DNA from: Streptomyces sp. NBRC 110035
GTDB taxonomy: Bacteria > Actinomycetota > Actinomycetes > Streptomycetales > Streptomycetaceae
DNA: 64,000 nt
Direction: 5' to 3'
NCBI RefSeq assembly: GCF_000829695.1
Contig: NZ_BBNN01000033.1
Location: 22,910 to 86,909 of the forward strand
Below are positions 34,936 to 43,851 of this stretch, piece after piece. The stretch's first letter is position 1; each line of letters starts with the position of its first letter. The position numbers and the translations under genes are program-made. The notes under the pieces are model-generated. The model ran no database searches and was not told where the DNA came from. It saw only the letters and a program-made list of their open reading frames with translations.

Positions 34936-37392
34936 ATGGCCCGCCGCAGCACGAAGACCCCGCCGCCCGACGACTCGTACGAGGAGCGGATCCTCGACAT
35001 CGACGTCGTCGACGAGATGCAGGGCTCCTTCCTCGAGTACGCGTACTCGGTCATCTACTCCCGCGCCCTTCCGGACGCGCGCGACGGCATGAAGCCGGTG
35101 CACCGCCGCATCGTCTACCAGATGAACGAGATGGGACTGCGCCCCGACCGCGGCTACGTGAAGTGCGCGCGCGTGGTCGGCGAGGTCATGGGCAAGCTGC
35201 ACCCCCATGGCGACGCGTCGATCTACGACGCCCTGGTACGCATGGCACAGCCCTTCTCGATGCGGGTCCCCCTGGTCGACGGACACGGCAACTTCGGTTC
35301 CCTGGGCAATGACGACCCGCCGGCCGCCATGCGCTACACCGAGAGCCGGATGACCGAGGCCACGAGCCTGATGACCGAGTCCATCGACGAGGACACGGTC
35401 GACTTCGCGCCCAACTACGACGGCCAGGAGCAGGAGCCCACGACCCTGCCCGCCGCGTTCCCGAACCTCCTGGTGAACGGTGCGTCGGGCATCGCGGTCG
35501 GTATGGCCACCAACATGCCGCCGCACAACCTCCGCGAGGTGATCGCGGCCGCCCGCCACCTGATCCGGTATCCGAACGCGGACCTCGACGCCCTGATGAA
35601 GCACGTCCCGGGCCCCGACCTGCCCACCGGCGGCAGGATCGTCGGCCTCCCGGGCATCCGGGACGCCTACGAGAAGGGCCGCGGCACCTTCAAGATCCGC
35701 GCGACGGTCACCGTGGAGGAGGTGACGGCCCGCCGGAAGGGCCTGGTCATCACCGAGCTGCCGTTCACGGTGGGCCCGGAGAAGGTGATCGCCAAGATCA
35801 AGGACCTGGTCGGCTCGAAGAAGCTCCTGGGCATCGCCGACGTCAAGGACCTCACCGACCGCGCCCACGGCCTGCGTCTGGTCGTCGAGATCAAGAACGG
35901 CTTCGTGCCGGAGGCGGTCCTGGAGCAGTTGTACAAGCTGACGCCCATGGAGGAGTCCTTCGGCATCAACAACGTGGCCCTGGTGGACGGCCAGCCGCTC
36001 ACCCTGGGCCTCAAGGAGCTCCTGGAGGTCTATCTCGACCACCGCTTCAACGTGGTCCGCCGCCGCTCGGAGTTCCGCCGCGGCAAGCGGCGCGACCGTC
36101 TGCACCTGGTCGAGGGCCTGCTCACGGCGCTGCTGGACATCGACGAGGTCATCCGTCTGATCCGCTCCAGCGACAACTCCGCGCAGGCGAAGCAGCGTCT
36201 GATGGACCGGTTCTCGCTGAGCGAGATCCAGACCCAGTACATCCTGGACACCCCTCTGCGCCGCCTCACCAGGTTCGACCGCATCGAGCTGGAGGCGGAG
36301 CAGGAACGGCTGAACGCGGAGATCGAGGAGCTGACCCGCATCCTGGAGTCGGACGCGGAGCTGCGCAAGCTGGTCTCGTCCGAACTGGCCGCGGTGGCGA
36401 AGAAGTTCGGCAACGACCGCCGTACGGTCCTGCTGGACGGGGCGGCCGCCCCGGTCGCCGCCGTGCCGCTTCAGGTGGCGGACGACCCGTGCCGGGTGCT
36501 GCTGTCCGACACGGGCCTGCTCGCCCGTACGGCGGACGCGAAGCCGTTCCCCAAGGGCGCGCACGCCAAGCGGGTCGAGCACGACATGATCGTCTCGGCG
36601 GTGCCGGCCACCGCCCGTGGCGAGGTGGGCGTGGTCACCTCCACGGGGCGCCTGCTGCGGGTGAACGTCATCGACCTCCCGCAGCTGCCGGAGTCGATGC
36701 CGACCCCGAACCTCTCGGGCGGGGCTCCGGTCTCGGAGTTCGTCTCCCTGGAGGACGACGAGCGGGTGATCTGCCTGACGACGCTCGACGAGTCGTCGCC
36801 GGGCCTCGCGCTCGGCACGGAACAGGGTGTCGTCAAGCGGGTGGTGCCCGACTACCCCTCCAACAAGGAGGAGCTGGAGGTCATCACCCTCAAGGAGGGC
36901 GACCGGATCGTCGGCGGCGTCGAGCTGCGCACGGGTGAGGAGGACCTGGTCTTCATCACCGACGACGCGCAACTGCTGCGCTACCAGGCCGCGCAGGTCC
37001 GTCCGCAGGGGCGTCCCGCCGGCGGCGTGGCGGGCATCAAGCTCGCCGAGGGCGCGAAGGTCATCACCTTCACGGCGGTCGATCCGGGGGCGGACGCGGT
37101 GGTGTTCACGGTCGCCGGCTCGCGCGGCACGCTGGACGACTCCGTCCAGACGACGGCCAAGCTGACGCCGTTCGACCAGTTCCCGCGCAAGGGCCGGGCC
37201 ACCGGCGGTGTGCGCTGCCAGCGGTTCCTCAAGGGCGAGGACTGCCTGTCCCTGGCCTGGGCCGGCGCCGCCCCGGCCCGCGCCTCCCAGAAGAACGGGA
37301 CACCGGTCGACCTGCCGAAGCCCGACCCGCGCCGCGACGGCTCGGGAGAGTCCCTGCCGAAGACGGTGGCGGTGGTGGCGGGCCCGTTCTAA
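34936..37392 (+). CDS. parC: DNA topoisomerase IV subunit A
   Basis: A type IIA topoisomerase A subunit of 818 aa, the length of ParC in Streptomyces. It decatenates chromosomes with ParE. The catalytic Tyr is Y134 (AAMRYTESR), quinolone-region residues are in GKLHPHGDASIYDALV, and the tower/coiled-coil region follows. C-terminal beta-pinwheel blades (VGVVTSTGRLLRVN, KRVVPDYP, VFITDDAQLLRY) are seen from about residue 500, and the GyrA-box is not obvious, consistent with ParC rather than GyrA. The stop overlaps the stop of the converging CobW gene by 4 nt. parE lies 7 kb away on the other strand, so the subunits are not an operon. Confidence 0.95.
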   Translation: MARRSTKTPPPDDSYEERILDIDVVDEMQGSFLEYAYSVIYSRALPDARDGMKPVHRRIVYQMNEMGLRPDRGYVKCARVVGEVMGKLHPHGDASIYDALVRMAQPFSMRVPLVDGHGNFGSLGNDDPPAAMRYTESRMTEATSLMTESIDEDTVDFAPNYDGQEQEPTTLPAAFPNLLVNGASGIAVGMATNMPPHNLREVIAAARHLIRYPNADLDALMKHVPGPDLPTGGRIVGLPGIRDAYEKGRGTFKIRATVTVEEVTARRKGLVITELPFTVGPEKVIAKIKDLVGSKKLLGIADVKDLTDRAHGLRLVVEIKNGFVPEAVLEQLYKLTPMEESFGINNVALVDGQPLTLGLKELLEVYLDHRFNVVRRRSEFRRGKRRDRLHLVEGLLTALLDIDEVIRLIRSSDNSAQAKQRLMDRFSLSEIQTQYILDTPLRRLTRFDRIELEAEQERLNAEIEELTRILESDAELRKLVSSELAAVAKKFGNDRRTVLLDGAAAPVAAVPLQVADDPCRVLLSDTGLLARTADAKPFPKGAHAKRVEHDMIVSAVPATARGEVGVVTSTGRLLRVNVIDLPQLPESMPTPNLSGGAPVSEFVSLEDDERVICLTTLDESSPGLALGTEQGVVKRVVPDYPSNKEELEVITLKEGDRIVGGVELRTGEEDLVFITDDAQLLRYQAAQVRPQGRPAGGVAGIKLAEGAKVITFTAVDPGADAVVFTVAGSRGTLDDSVQTTAKLTPFDQFPRKGRATGGVRCQRFLKGEDCLSLAWAGAAPARASQKNGTPVDLPKPDPRRDGSGESLPKTVAVVAGPF

Positions 37393-38501
37393 CCCTGCGG
37401 GTCGTCCTGGCCCTGCGGGTCGTCCTGGCCCTGCGGGTCGTCGGGCTCCCGTACGTACCGCAGCACGCCCCACATGCCCCGCTCGTCGGCGTGTGGGGCG
37501 TCGGGGCCGTCGGGGGCGTCGGGGCCGCAGGCCTCCTCCAGCTCCTTGCGGAGGGCGACGGCGTCGATGCCGGTCCCGATGAGCACCAGCTGCGTGAGCC
37601 GCTCCGCACCGGCCGGCCAGGGCTCCGGGGAGAACCGGAGGAACCGCCCGACGGCGTGCACGGCGTACCGGTTCCCGGCGTCGTACGGGCCGAAGTCGAC
37701 GTATCCCTTGATCCGGTAGAGCCCTTCCGGGCGGCTGTCGAGGAACCGGATCAGCCGCCGCGGATCGAGGGGCGCCGCGGAGGCGAAGGACAGGCTGTCG
37801 TACCGGGCGTGCAGGTGCCCGGCGTGCTCGTCGTCCGCTTCAAAGCCGTGCCGGTGCAGGTCGTCGAAGGAGAGCTGGCCGACACGCTCCTCGCCGGGCC
37901 GGCAGTCGAAGAGGAACTCCGGATCGACGCGGCCGTGCGTGGCGGGAACGACGGCGGCGCGGTCGACGAGCGACCGCACGACGTCGAGCACGCCGTCCGC
38001 GTCCGCCGCCCGGTCGAGCTTGTTCACGACGACCAGGTCGGCGAGGCCGAGGTGCCGGTCGATCCCGGGATGCCGGGCCCTCGTCTCCTCGAACTCGGCG
38101 GCGTCCACGACCTCGACGAGCCCGCCGTACACGATCCGGGGATGTTCGCAGGCGAGCACCATCCGCACGAGTTCCTGCGGCTCGGCGAGACCGCTGGCCT
38201 CGATGACGATGACGTCGATCCCGGCGGACGGCCGCGCCAGCCGTTCGAGATACACGTCCAGCTCGCTCCCGTCGACGGCACAGCACAGGCACCCGTTGCC
38301 GAGCGAGACGGTCGAGTCGCCGAGCGCTCCGGCCACCGCCATGGCGTCGATCTCGATGGCACCGAAGTCGTTGACGACAGCTCCGATACGGCTGCCACCG
38401 CTGTGGTGGAGCAGGTGGTTGAGCAGGGTGGTCTTCCCGGATCCGAGAAATCCGGCCAGGACGACGACCGGAATCTGCCGACCACTGCTGCGCTCCACCA
38501 C
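37389..38501 (-). CDS. CobW/COG0523-family GTPase (metallochaperone-like)
   Basis: A 370-aa G3E-family GTPase, a group that delivers zinc, cobalt or other metals. Motifs: Walker A GFLGSGKTTLLNH, the metal-binding CxCC in GNGCLCCAVDGSELD, Walker B-like VIVIEASGLAEP, base-recognition VVNKLD, and a C-terminal CobW_C domain (DPRRLIRFLDSRPEGLYRIK). The chain ends in three 6-residue repeats DDPQGQ encoded by an 18-bp tandem repeat. Start is one of two adjacent GTG codons (38501 or 38498). Convergent with parC, with overlapping stops. Upstream 250 bp divides it from the iron-regulated gene at 38759. Confidence 0.9.
   Translation of the reverse strand: MVERSSGRQIPVVVLAGFLGSGKTTLLNHLLHHSGGSRIGAVVNDFGAIEIDAMAVAGALGDSTVSLGNGCLCCAVDGSELDVYLERLARPSAGIDVIVIEASGLAEPQELVRMVLACEHPRIVYGGLVEVVDAAEFEETRARHPGIDRHLGLADLVVVNKLDRAADADGVLDVVRSLVDRAAVVPATHGRVDPEFLFDCRPGEERVGQLSFDDLHRHGFEADDEHAGHLHARYDSLSFASAAPLDPRRLIRFLDSRPEGLYRIKGYVDFGPYDAGNRYAVHAVGRFLRFSPEPWPAGAERLTQLVLIGTGIDAVALRKELEEACGPDAPDGPDAPHADERGMWGVLRYVREPDDPQGQDDPQGQDDPQG
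37393..37446. repeat. 18-bp tandem repeat, three copies, in the CobW-gene 3' end
   Basis: About three in-phase copies of an 18-bp unit (CCTGCGGGTCGTCCTGGC) encode the C-terminal DDPQGQ repeats of the CobW-type GTPase and directly abut the parC stop codon. The repeat may have extended the GTPase frame into the parC end. Confidence 0.85.
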
Positions 38502-38739
38502 GCGACCCCTCTCACGCCTACCCGTACCCCGGCCCGCGCCTCGGCGTACGCCGGGGAAGTGACTGACTGGCCAGGATAGGCGCGGCGGACCGACTCGTGG
38601 CGCCGGACCGCGGCAGGCCCCCGAGTGACCGCAGAACGGTCCGAGCCGTTTCGTTCCCTGTCGCGCGGGAGGGGAGAAAGGCCGCCTCGGCCGCGGCGGA
38701 ACGGGGTACCCGTGAGCCGGACAGCAGTCTTGGGGCAAC

Positions 38740-38758
38740 TCAGGTTAGGCTCACCTCT
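38740..38758. promoter_or_regulatory. Iron box (DmdR1/IdeR-type operator) abutting a GTG start
   Basis: TCAGGTTAGGCTCACCTCT matches the Streptomyces DmdR1 iron box TTAGGTTAGGCTCACCTAA at 16 of 19 positions with the core AGGTTAGGCTCACCT intact. It ends one base before the GTG of the sucrase/ferredoxin-like gene, so it must cover the promoter, and the mRNA is probably leaderless. Predicted effect: repression in iron excess. Confidence 0.88.
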
Positions 38759-39697
38759 GTGAGTACGTGCTCAACCGCCTCCCGCGAGCTCGACGAGCCC
38801 GTCGCGGGAACCGCGGCCACCGCGAGGACCTGGCTCCTGCTGGAGCAGTCCGGTCCTTGGGGCCCCAAGGCGCTCACCTCGAGCCACCTCGACCCGGCCC
38901 TGGGCCGCGCCCTGGAGGCCGCCGCGTCGGGCACCGGGGTGCGTATCGCCCTGATCAGGCGCTCCGGCCGGCACGCGGACCGCGGGACGTCCGCCACCCG
39001 TCAGGTGTACGCGGCCCATGCCGTGCCCGGCAGCACGTGGCTGCACACCGCCACGACCACGGACCCGGAGCGCCTGCTCGACCTCGACTTCGCCGCCCTC
39101 GGCAGGGGACACAGCGGCACCTTCGCCACGGCGCTCGGCGGGCGGCCGCACGAGGGCGCCCCGCTCGCCCTCGTCTGCACCAACGGCAGGCGCGACCGCT
39201 GCTGCGCACTCCTCGGCCGGCCCCTTGCGGCCGAGCTCGCGGTCTCCGGCGTCGAGGGCGTCTGGGAGGTCACCCACCTGGGGGGACACCGTTTCTCGCC
39301 CACGGTGCTCGTGCTGCCCCACGGCTACGCGTACGGCAGGGCCGAGGCACACGCCGTCAAAGAGGTGCTGCACAGCGCGCGGGAGGGCCGGGTCGTCGTG
39401 GAGGGGTGCCGCGGGAGCTCCGCCTGGGAGCGCCCCGGCCAGGCGGCCGAGCTGGCCGTGCGCAGCGAGGTGGGCGAGTACGCCGCCGAGGCGCTGACCG
39501 TCGTACGGACGGACGGCGCGGCGCCGCGCTGGGAGGTGCTCGTCGCGCACGCCGACGGACGCCGCTGGCGGGTGGAGGTGGCACAGGGCTCGTCCCTGCC
39601 GCCCCGAGCGGAGAGCTGCGGGTCGGCACTGGGCTCGCCCGCGCGGATGGACGTGGTGGCGGTCCGCGAGGTGACCATGGCGGCGCTCGCGGGCTGA
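38759..39697 (+). CDS. Sucrase/ferredoxin-like family protein, iron-regulated
   Basis: A 312-aa protein of the sucrase/ferredoxin-like family, with a thioredoxin-like [2Fe-2S] ferredoxin fold. The N-terminus has RTWLLLEQSGPWGPKAL; the Cys-containing motif CTNGRRDRCCALLGRPLA is near residue 145, followed by VTHLGGHRFSPTVLVLPHG. Spacing of Cys and His in this motif fits an Fe-S cluster. The GTG start is directly after an iron box, so no Shine-Dalgarno fits: translation of a leaderless message is likely. Family members in actinomycetes are induced by iron limitation and are considered candidate iron-release or siderophore-reducing proteins, unproven. Confidence 0.85.
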   Translation: MSTCSTASRELDEPVAGTAATARTWLLLEQSGPWGPKALTSSHLDPALGRALEAAASGTGVRIALIRRSGRHADRGTSATRQVYAAHAVPGSTWLHTATTTDPERLLDLDFAALGRGHSGTFATALGGRPHEGAPLALVCTNGRRDRCCALLGRPLAAELAVSGVEGVWEVTHLGGHRFSPTVLVLPHGYAYGRAEAHAVKEVLHSAREGRVVVEGCRGSSAWERPGQAAELAVRSEVGEYAAEALTVVRTDGAAPRWEVLVAHADGRRWRVEVAQGSSLPPRAESCGSALGSPARMDVVAVREVTMAALAG

Positions 39698-39826
39698 CCC
39701 GCCGCGCGGTCCCTGGCGGAGACCGGCACCGCCTCGCCCGTGCGAGCGCACACGGGCTCCTCCCCGCGCGTGCGAGGCGATCCGCGCCACATGCCCGCGG
39801 CCCCCGGCGGCCGTCCACGTACCGTC

Positions 39827-41530
39827 ATGGGTATGCGCACCACTCCCTTCGCCCGCCGCCTGCGCCTCGGTCTGCCTCGGCGGGTCTTCTCGCAGGTCCT
39901 GCTGATGCAGCTGGCGATCGCCGCGGGAGTCGCGGTGCTCGCGACCGGGCTGTTCCTGGCCCCGCTCGGTGAGCAGCTGGACGACCAGGCGATGCGCCGT
40001 GCGCTCGCCATCGCCCAGACCACCGCCCAGCAGCCGCAGGTCGCACGCGACCTGCGCGGTACGGCCCCGGCACCGGACGGGCCGGTACAGCGGGAAGCCG
40101 AACGGATCCGGAAGGCCACCGGCGCCGAGTACGTGGTGGTGCTGGACCGGCGGGGCGTGCGCTGGTCGCACACCGATCCCCGCAGAATCGGCGCCCCGGT
40201 CTCCACCGACCCCGGCGAGGCCCTGGCGGGGCACGAGGTCATGGAGATCGACGACGGCACCCTGGGACGCTCCGCACGCGGCAAGGTCCCGCTGCGCGAC
40301 GCCGACGGGGAGATCGTCGGTGCGGTCTCGGTCGGCATCGCCTACGACAGTGTCCGGGCCCGGCTGATCCACGCGATCCCGGGGCTCTTCGCGTACGCGG
40401 GCGGGGCGCTGGCCGTGGGTGCGCTCGCGGCCTGGCTGATCTCCCGGCGGGTGCAGCGGCAGACCCGGGACCTCGCCTTCTCCGACATCGCGGCGCTGCT
40501 CGCGGAGCGCGAGGCCATGCTGCACGGCATCCGGGAGGGCGTCGTCGCGCTCGACCGCAGCGGCCGCGTCCGCCTCCTGAACGACGAGGCCAGGCGTCTG
40601 CTGGACCTCGGTGACGAGGCTGTGGGCCGCTCCCCCGACGAGGCGCTCGGCGCGGGCCGGACGGCCGACGTGCTGGCCGGCCGGGTGACCGGCACCGACC
40701 TGCTCACCGTCCGCGGGCAGCGCGTCCTGGTCGCCAACCGCATGCCGACCGACGACGGCGGAGCCGTGGCCACCCTCCGCGACCGCACGGAGGTGGACCG
40801 GCTGGGCCGGGAACTGGACTCCACGCGCGGGCTGATCGACGCGCTGCGCGCCCAGGACCACGAGCACGCCAACCGCATGCACACCCTGCTCGGGCTGCTG
40901 GAGCTCGAGATGTACGACGACGCCGTGGAGTTCGTCGGCGAGGTGGTCGGCGATCACCGGGCCACGGCGGAGCAGGTCACCGAGAAGATCCGGGACCCGC
41001 TGCTCGCCGCCCTGCTGGTGGGCAAGGCGACGGTCGCGGCCGAGCGGGGGGTCGCGCTGCGGGTCTCGGACCGGACGCTGCTGCCGGACCGGCTGGTCGA
41101 CCCCGGAGGGCTCGTCACCGTCGTCGGGAACCTGGTGGACAACGCGCTCGACGCCGTCGCGGGCTCGCCGCACGCGTACGTGGAGGTCGAACTGCGCGCC
41201 GAGGGACGTACGGCGGTGCTCTGCGTACGCGACACGGGACCCGGAATTCCTCCGGAGCACCGTGAGTCGGTCTTCACCGAGGGCTGGTCCACCAAGAGGC
41301 CGCCGGACCACCGCGGGCGGGGCATCGGGCTCTCCCTCGTCCGCAGGCTCGCCGAACGCCAGGGCGGCACCGCGACCGTGGGCGAGGCACGGGGCGGGGG
41401 CGCGGAGTTCACCGTCGTCCTGCCCGAGGCGCTGACCGAGCCGGGCCCGCGGCCCGCCCTCACCGGGGCCTGTGGCCCCGCGCGGGTCTCCACGTCCGTT
41501 CCGCAGATCACCGAGGAGGAGCCGTCATGA
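39827..41530 (+). CDS. CitA/DcuS-type sensor histidine kinase
   Basis: A 567-aa kinase of the citrate/C4-dicarboxylate sensing type. Membrane helices at about 25-50 (SQVLLMQLAIAAGVAVLATG) and 180-205 (IPGLFAYAGGALAVGALAAW) flank an extracytoplasmic PAS-like (sCache) domain; a cytoplasmic PAS (AMLHGIREGVVALDRSGRV) follows. The H-box is atypical, AQDHEHANRMHTLLGLLELE as in CitA/DcuS/DctS, and the HATPase has VVGNLVDNALDAV and GRGIGLSLVRR. Start ATG 39827 or 39833. It overlaps the regulator gene by 4 nt (ATGA). It faces a symporter operon that may be its target. Confidence 0.92.
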   Translation: MGMRTTPFARRLRLGLPRRVFSQVLLMQLAIAAGVAVLATGLFLAPLGEQLDDQAMRRALAIAQTTAQQPQVARDLRGTAPAPDGPVQREAERIRKATGAEYVVVLDRRGVRWSHTDPRRIGAPVSTDPGEALAGHEVMEIDDGTLGRSARGKVPLRDADGEIVGAVSVGIAYDSVRARLIHAIPGLFAYAGGALAVGALAAWLISRRVQRQTRDLAFSDIAALLAEREAMLHGIREGVVALDRSGRVRLLNDEARRLLDLGDEAVGRSPDEALGAGRTADVLAGRVTGTDLLTVRGQRVLVANRMPTDDGGAVATLRDRTEVDRLGRELDSTRGLIDALRAQDHEHANRMHTLLGLLELEMYDDAVEFVGEVVGDHRATAEQVTEKIRDPLLAALLVGKATVAAERGVALRVSDRTLLPDRLVDPGGLVTVVGNLVDNALDAVAGSPHAYVEVELRAEGRTAVLCVRDTGPGIPPEHRESVFTEGWSTKRPPDHRGRGIGLSLVRRLAERQGGTATVGEARGGGAEFTVVLPEALTEPGPRPALTGACGPARVSTSVPQITEEEPS

Positions 41531-42207
41531 TCGAGGTCCTGGTCGTGGACGACGACGTCCGGGTCGCGCGCGTCAACGCCGCCTACGTCGAGAAGGTGCC
41601 GGGCTTCCACGTCGCCGGCGAGGCACACAGCGCGGCCGAGGCGCTCGGCCTGCTGGAGACGCTGCCCCGGCTGGACCTGGTGCTCCTGGACCACTACCTG
41701 CCCGACCGGACCGGGCTGGCGGTCGTCCAGGAGATGCGCCGGCACGGGCACCAGACCGACGTGATCATGGTGACGGCGGCGCGTGACGTGTCCACCGTAC
41801 AGGCGGCCATGCGGCAGGGCGCGCTGCAGTACCTGGTCAAGCCGTTCGCCTTCGCGGGCCTGCGCGCCAAGCTGGAGGCGTACGCCGGACTGCGCCGCAC
41901 CCTGGACGGCGGCGGCGAGGCGGAACAGGCCGAGGTGGACCGCATCTTCGGCGCCCTGTCGGCGTCGGCGGAACCCAGCCTGCCCAAGGGGCACTCCCCC
42001 ACCACCGCGGAACTGGTGCGCCAGTGCCTGATCAGTGCCGACGGCGCGCTGTCGGCCCAGGAGATCGCCGAGCGCACGGGGGTGAGCCGTCAGACCGCCC
42101 AGCGCTATCTCAAGCTCCTGGAGCGGACCGGCCGGGCCGCGCTGACCCTCAAGTATGGCGACGCGGGCCGTCCGGAGCACCGTTACGTGTGGGTGACCCG
42201 CACCTGA
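41527..42207 (+). CDS. CitB/DcuR-type response regulator
   Basis: A 226-aa regulator cotranscribed with the CitA-type kinase. Receiver domain with acidic pocket D8-D10, phospho-acceptor D55 (LVLLDHYLPDRTG) and Lys in LVKPFAF. The C-terminal HTH (AQEIAERTGVSRQTAQRYLK) is the CitB/DcuR type. Probably activates uptake of a carboxylate; the converging DUF485/SSS symporter is the obvious neighbour candidate. Confidence 0.93.
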   Translation: MIEVLVVDDDVRVARVNAAYVEKVPGFHVAGEAHSAAEALGLLETLPRLDLVLLDHYLPDRTGLAVVQEMRRHGHQTDVIMVTAARDVSTVQAAMRQGALQYLVKPFAFAGLRAKLEAYAGLRRTLDGGGEAEQAEVDRIFGALSASAEPSLPKGHSPTTAELVRQCLISADGALSAQEIAERTGVSRQTAQRYLKLLERTGRAALTLKYGDAGRPEHRYVWVTRT

Positions 42208-42258
42208 GCGTCGTCGCACGGCCCGGCACCACACAGGCCCCCGCCGCACCTGCTCGCG

Positions 42259-43851
42259 TCACACCGCCCCCGCGCCCGTCAGCGACCGCACCTCGACCTC
42301 CGCGTGCTTGGCCTCGTCCGGGCTCTCGGCCGAGGTCACCGTGCCGAGCCAACCGGCGAGGAAGCCGAGCGGGATGGAGACCAGGCCGGGGTTCTGGAGC
42401 GGGAAGAGGTGGAAGTCGACGCCGGGGAACAGCGATTCCGGGCTGCCGGAGACCACCGGGGACAGCAGGACGAGCGCCATCGCCGGGATCAGCCCGCCGT
42501 GGACGGCCCACACGGCGCCCCTGGTGGTGAACCCGCGCCAGAACAGGGAGTAGAGCAGCACGGGCAGGTTGGCCGAGGCGGCCACGGCGAAGGCCAGCCC
42601 GACCAGGAAGGCGACGTTGAGGTCGCGGGCCAGCAGGCCGAGTGCGATCGCGAGCACGCCGATGCCGAGCGCGGCCACCCGGGCCACGGCCACCTCGCTG
42701 CGCGGTTTCCTGTCGCGGCGCCGCAGGGAGGCGTACAGGTCGTGGGCGACGGACGCCGACGAGGCGAGCGTGATCCCGGCGACGACGGCGAGGATCGTGG
42801 CGAAGGCTATCGCGGCGACGATCGCGAACAGCACCGTCCCGCCGGTGGAGCCGGCACCGCCGCCGAGGTCGAGCGCCAGCAGCGGAACCGCTGTGTTCCC
42901 GGCCGCGTTGGACCCGCGTACGGCATCCGGTCCGACGATGGCCGCGGCACCGAAGCCGAGCACGATCGTCATCAGGTAGAACCCACCGATCAGCCCGATC
43001 GACCAGACGACCGAACGCCGGGCCGCCCGCGCGGTCGGAACGGTGTAGAAGCGGGACAGGATGTGCGGCAGCCCGGCCGTGCCCAGCACCAGCGCCAGTC
43101 CCAGGCTCATGAAGTCGAACCGGGAGATCCAGTCACCGCCGTAGGCGAGTCCGGGGGCCAGGAACGCCTCCCCGTGACCGCTGCGCTCGGCCGCCGTGCG
43201 CAGCAGCCGGTTGAAGTCGCCGTGGAACCGCAGCAGGACGAGGACGGTCAGCGCGATGGTGCCGCCGAGCAGCAGGACCGCCTTGACGATCTGGATCCAG
43301 GTGGTGGCCCGCATCCCTCCCATCGACACATAGATCACCATGAGTGCCCCGACGCCGACGACGGTCCAGGCCTGCGCCGCCTCGCTCCGGCCGCCGAGCA
43401 GCAGCGCGACCAGGCTGCCCGCGCCGACCATCTGCGCCACCAGGTACAGGACGGACACGGTGACCGACGACGTTCCCGCGGCGATGCGCACGGGCCGTTC
43501 CCTCATCCGGGCCGCCACCACGTCGGCAAGGGTGAACCGGCCGCAGTTGCGCACCAGTTCCGCGACCAGGAGCAGCACCACGAGCCAGGCCACCAGGAAG
43601 CCCACCGAGTACAGCATCCCGTCGTAGCCGAAGAGGGCGATCAGTCCGGAGATGCCGAGGAAGGAAGCGGCGGACATGTAGTCGCCCGCGATGGCAAAAC
43701 CATTCTCCATCGGTGAGAAGAGCCGGCCGCCGGCGTAGAACTCCTCGGCCGATCCCTGCCTCCTGCGGCTCGCCCAGGTGGTGATCCCCAGGGTGACCGC
43801 GACGAACGCGCTGAACAGCATCAGTGCCAGCACCTGGTGATCGCCCGTCAT
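42259..43851 (-). CDS. Solute:sodium symporter (ActP/MctC-like monocarboxylate permease)
   Basis: A 530-aa sodium/solute symporter (SSS family) with about 13 helices. Similarity is to acetate/pyruvate permeases: early SAEEFYAGGRLFSPMENGFAIAGDYMSAASF (family signature, split here) and ILSRFYTVPTARAARRS. It follows a DUF485 gene with 4-nt overlap, the same gene pair as yjcH-actP in E. coli, supporting a short-chain monocarboxylate substrate. Stops 51 nt from the converging response-regulator gene; control by that system is inferred. Confidence 0.92.
   Translation of the reverse strand: MTGDHQVLALMLFSAFVAVTLGITTWASRRRQGSAEEFYAGGRLFSPMENGFAIAGDYMSAASFLGISGLIALFGYDGMLYSVGFLVAWLVVLLLVAELVRNCGRFTLADVVAARMRERPVRIAAGTSSVTVSVLYLVAQMVGAGSLVALLLGGRSEAAQAWTVVGVGALMVIYVSMGGMRATTWIQIVKAVLLLGGTIALTVLVLLRFHGDFNRLLRTAAERSGHGEAFLAPGLAYGGDWISRFDFMSLGLALVLGTAGLPHILSRFYTVPTARAARRSVVWSIGLIGGFYLMTIVLGFGAAAIVGPDAVRGSNAAGNTAVPLLALDLGGGAGSTGGTVLFAIVAAIAFATILAVVAGITLASSASVAHDLYASLRRRDRKPRSEVAVARVAALGIGVLAIALGLLARDLNVAFLVGLAFAVAASANLPVLLYSLFWRGFTTRGAVWAVHGGLIPAMALVLLSPVVSGSPESLFPGVDFHLFPLQNPGLVSIPLGFLAGWLGTVTSAESPDEAKHAEVEVRSLTGAGAV

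Noticed and set aside
34852..37473. Very long open frame antisense to parC (over 800 codons)
   Set aside because: Typical of Streptomyces GC3 bias: codons are the complement of parC, rich in His/Gln/Arg/Glu with no domain. Same reasoning for long antisense frames opposite patA, parE, hrdB, RecQ and DUF4192.
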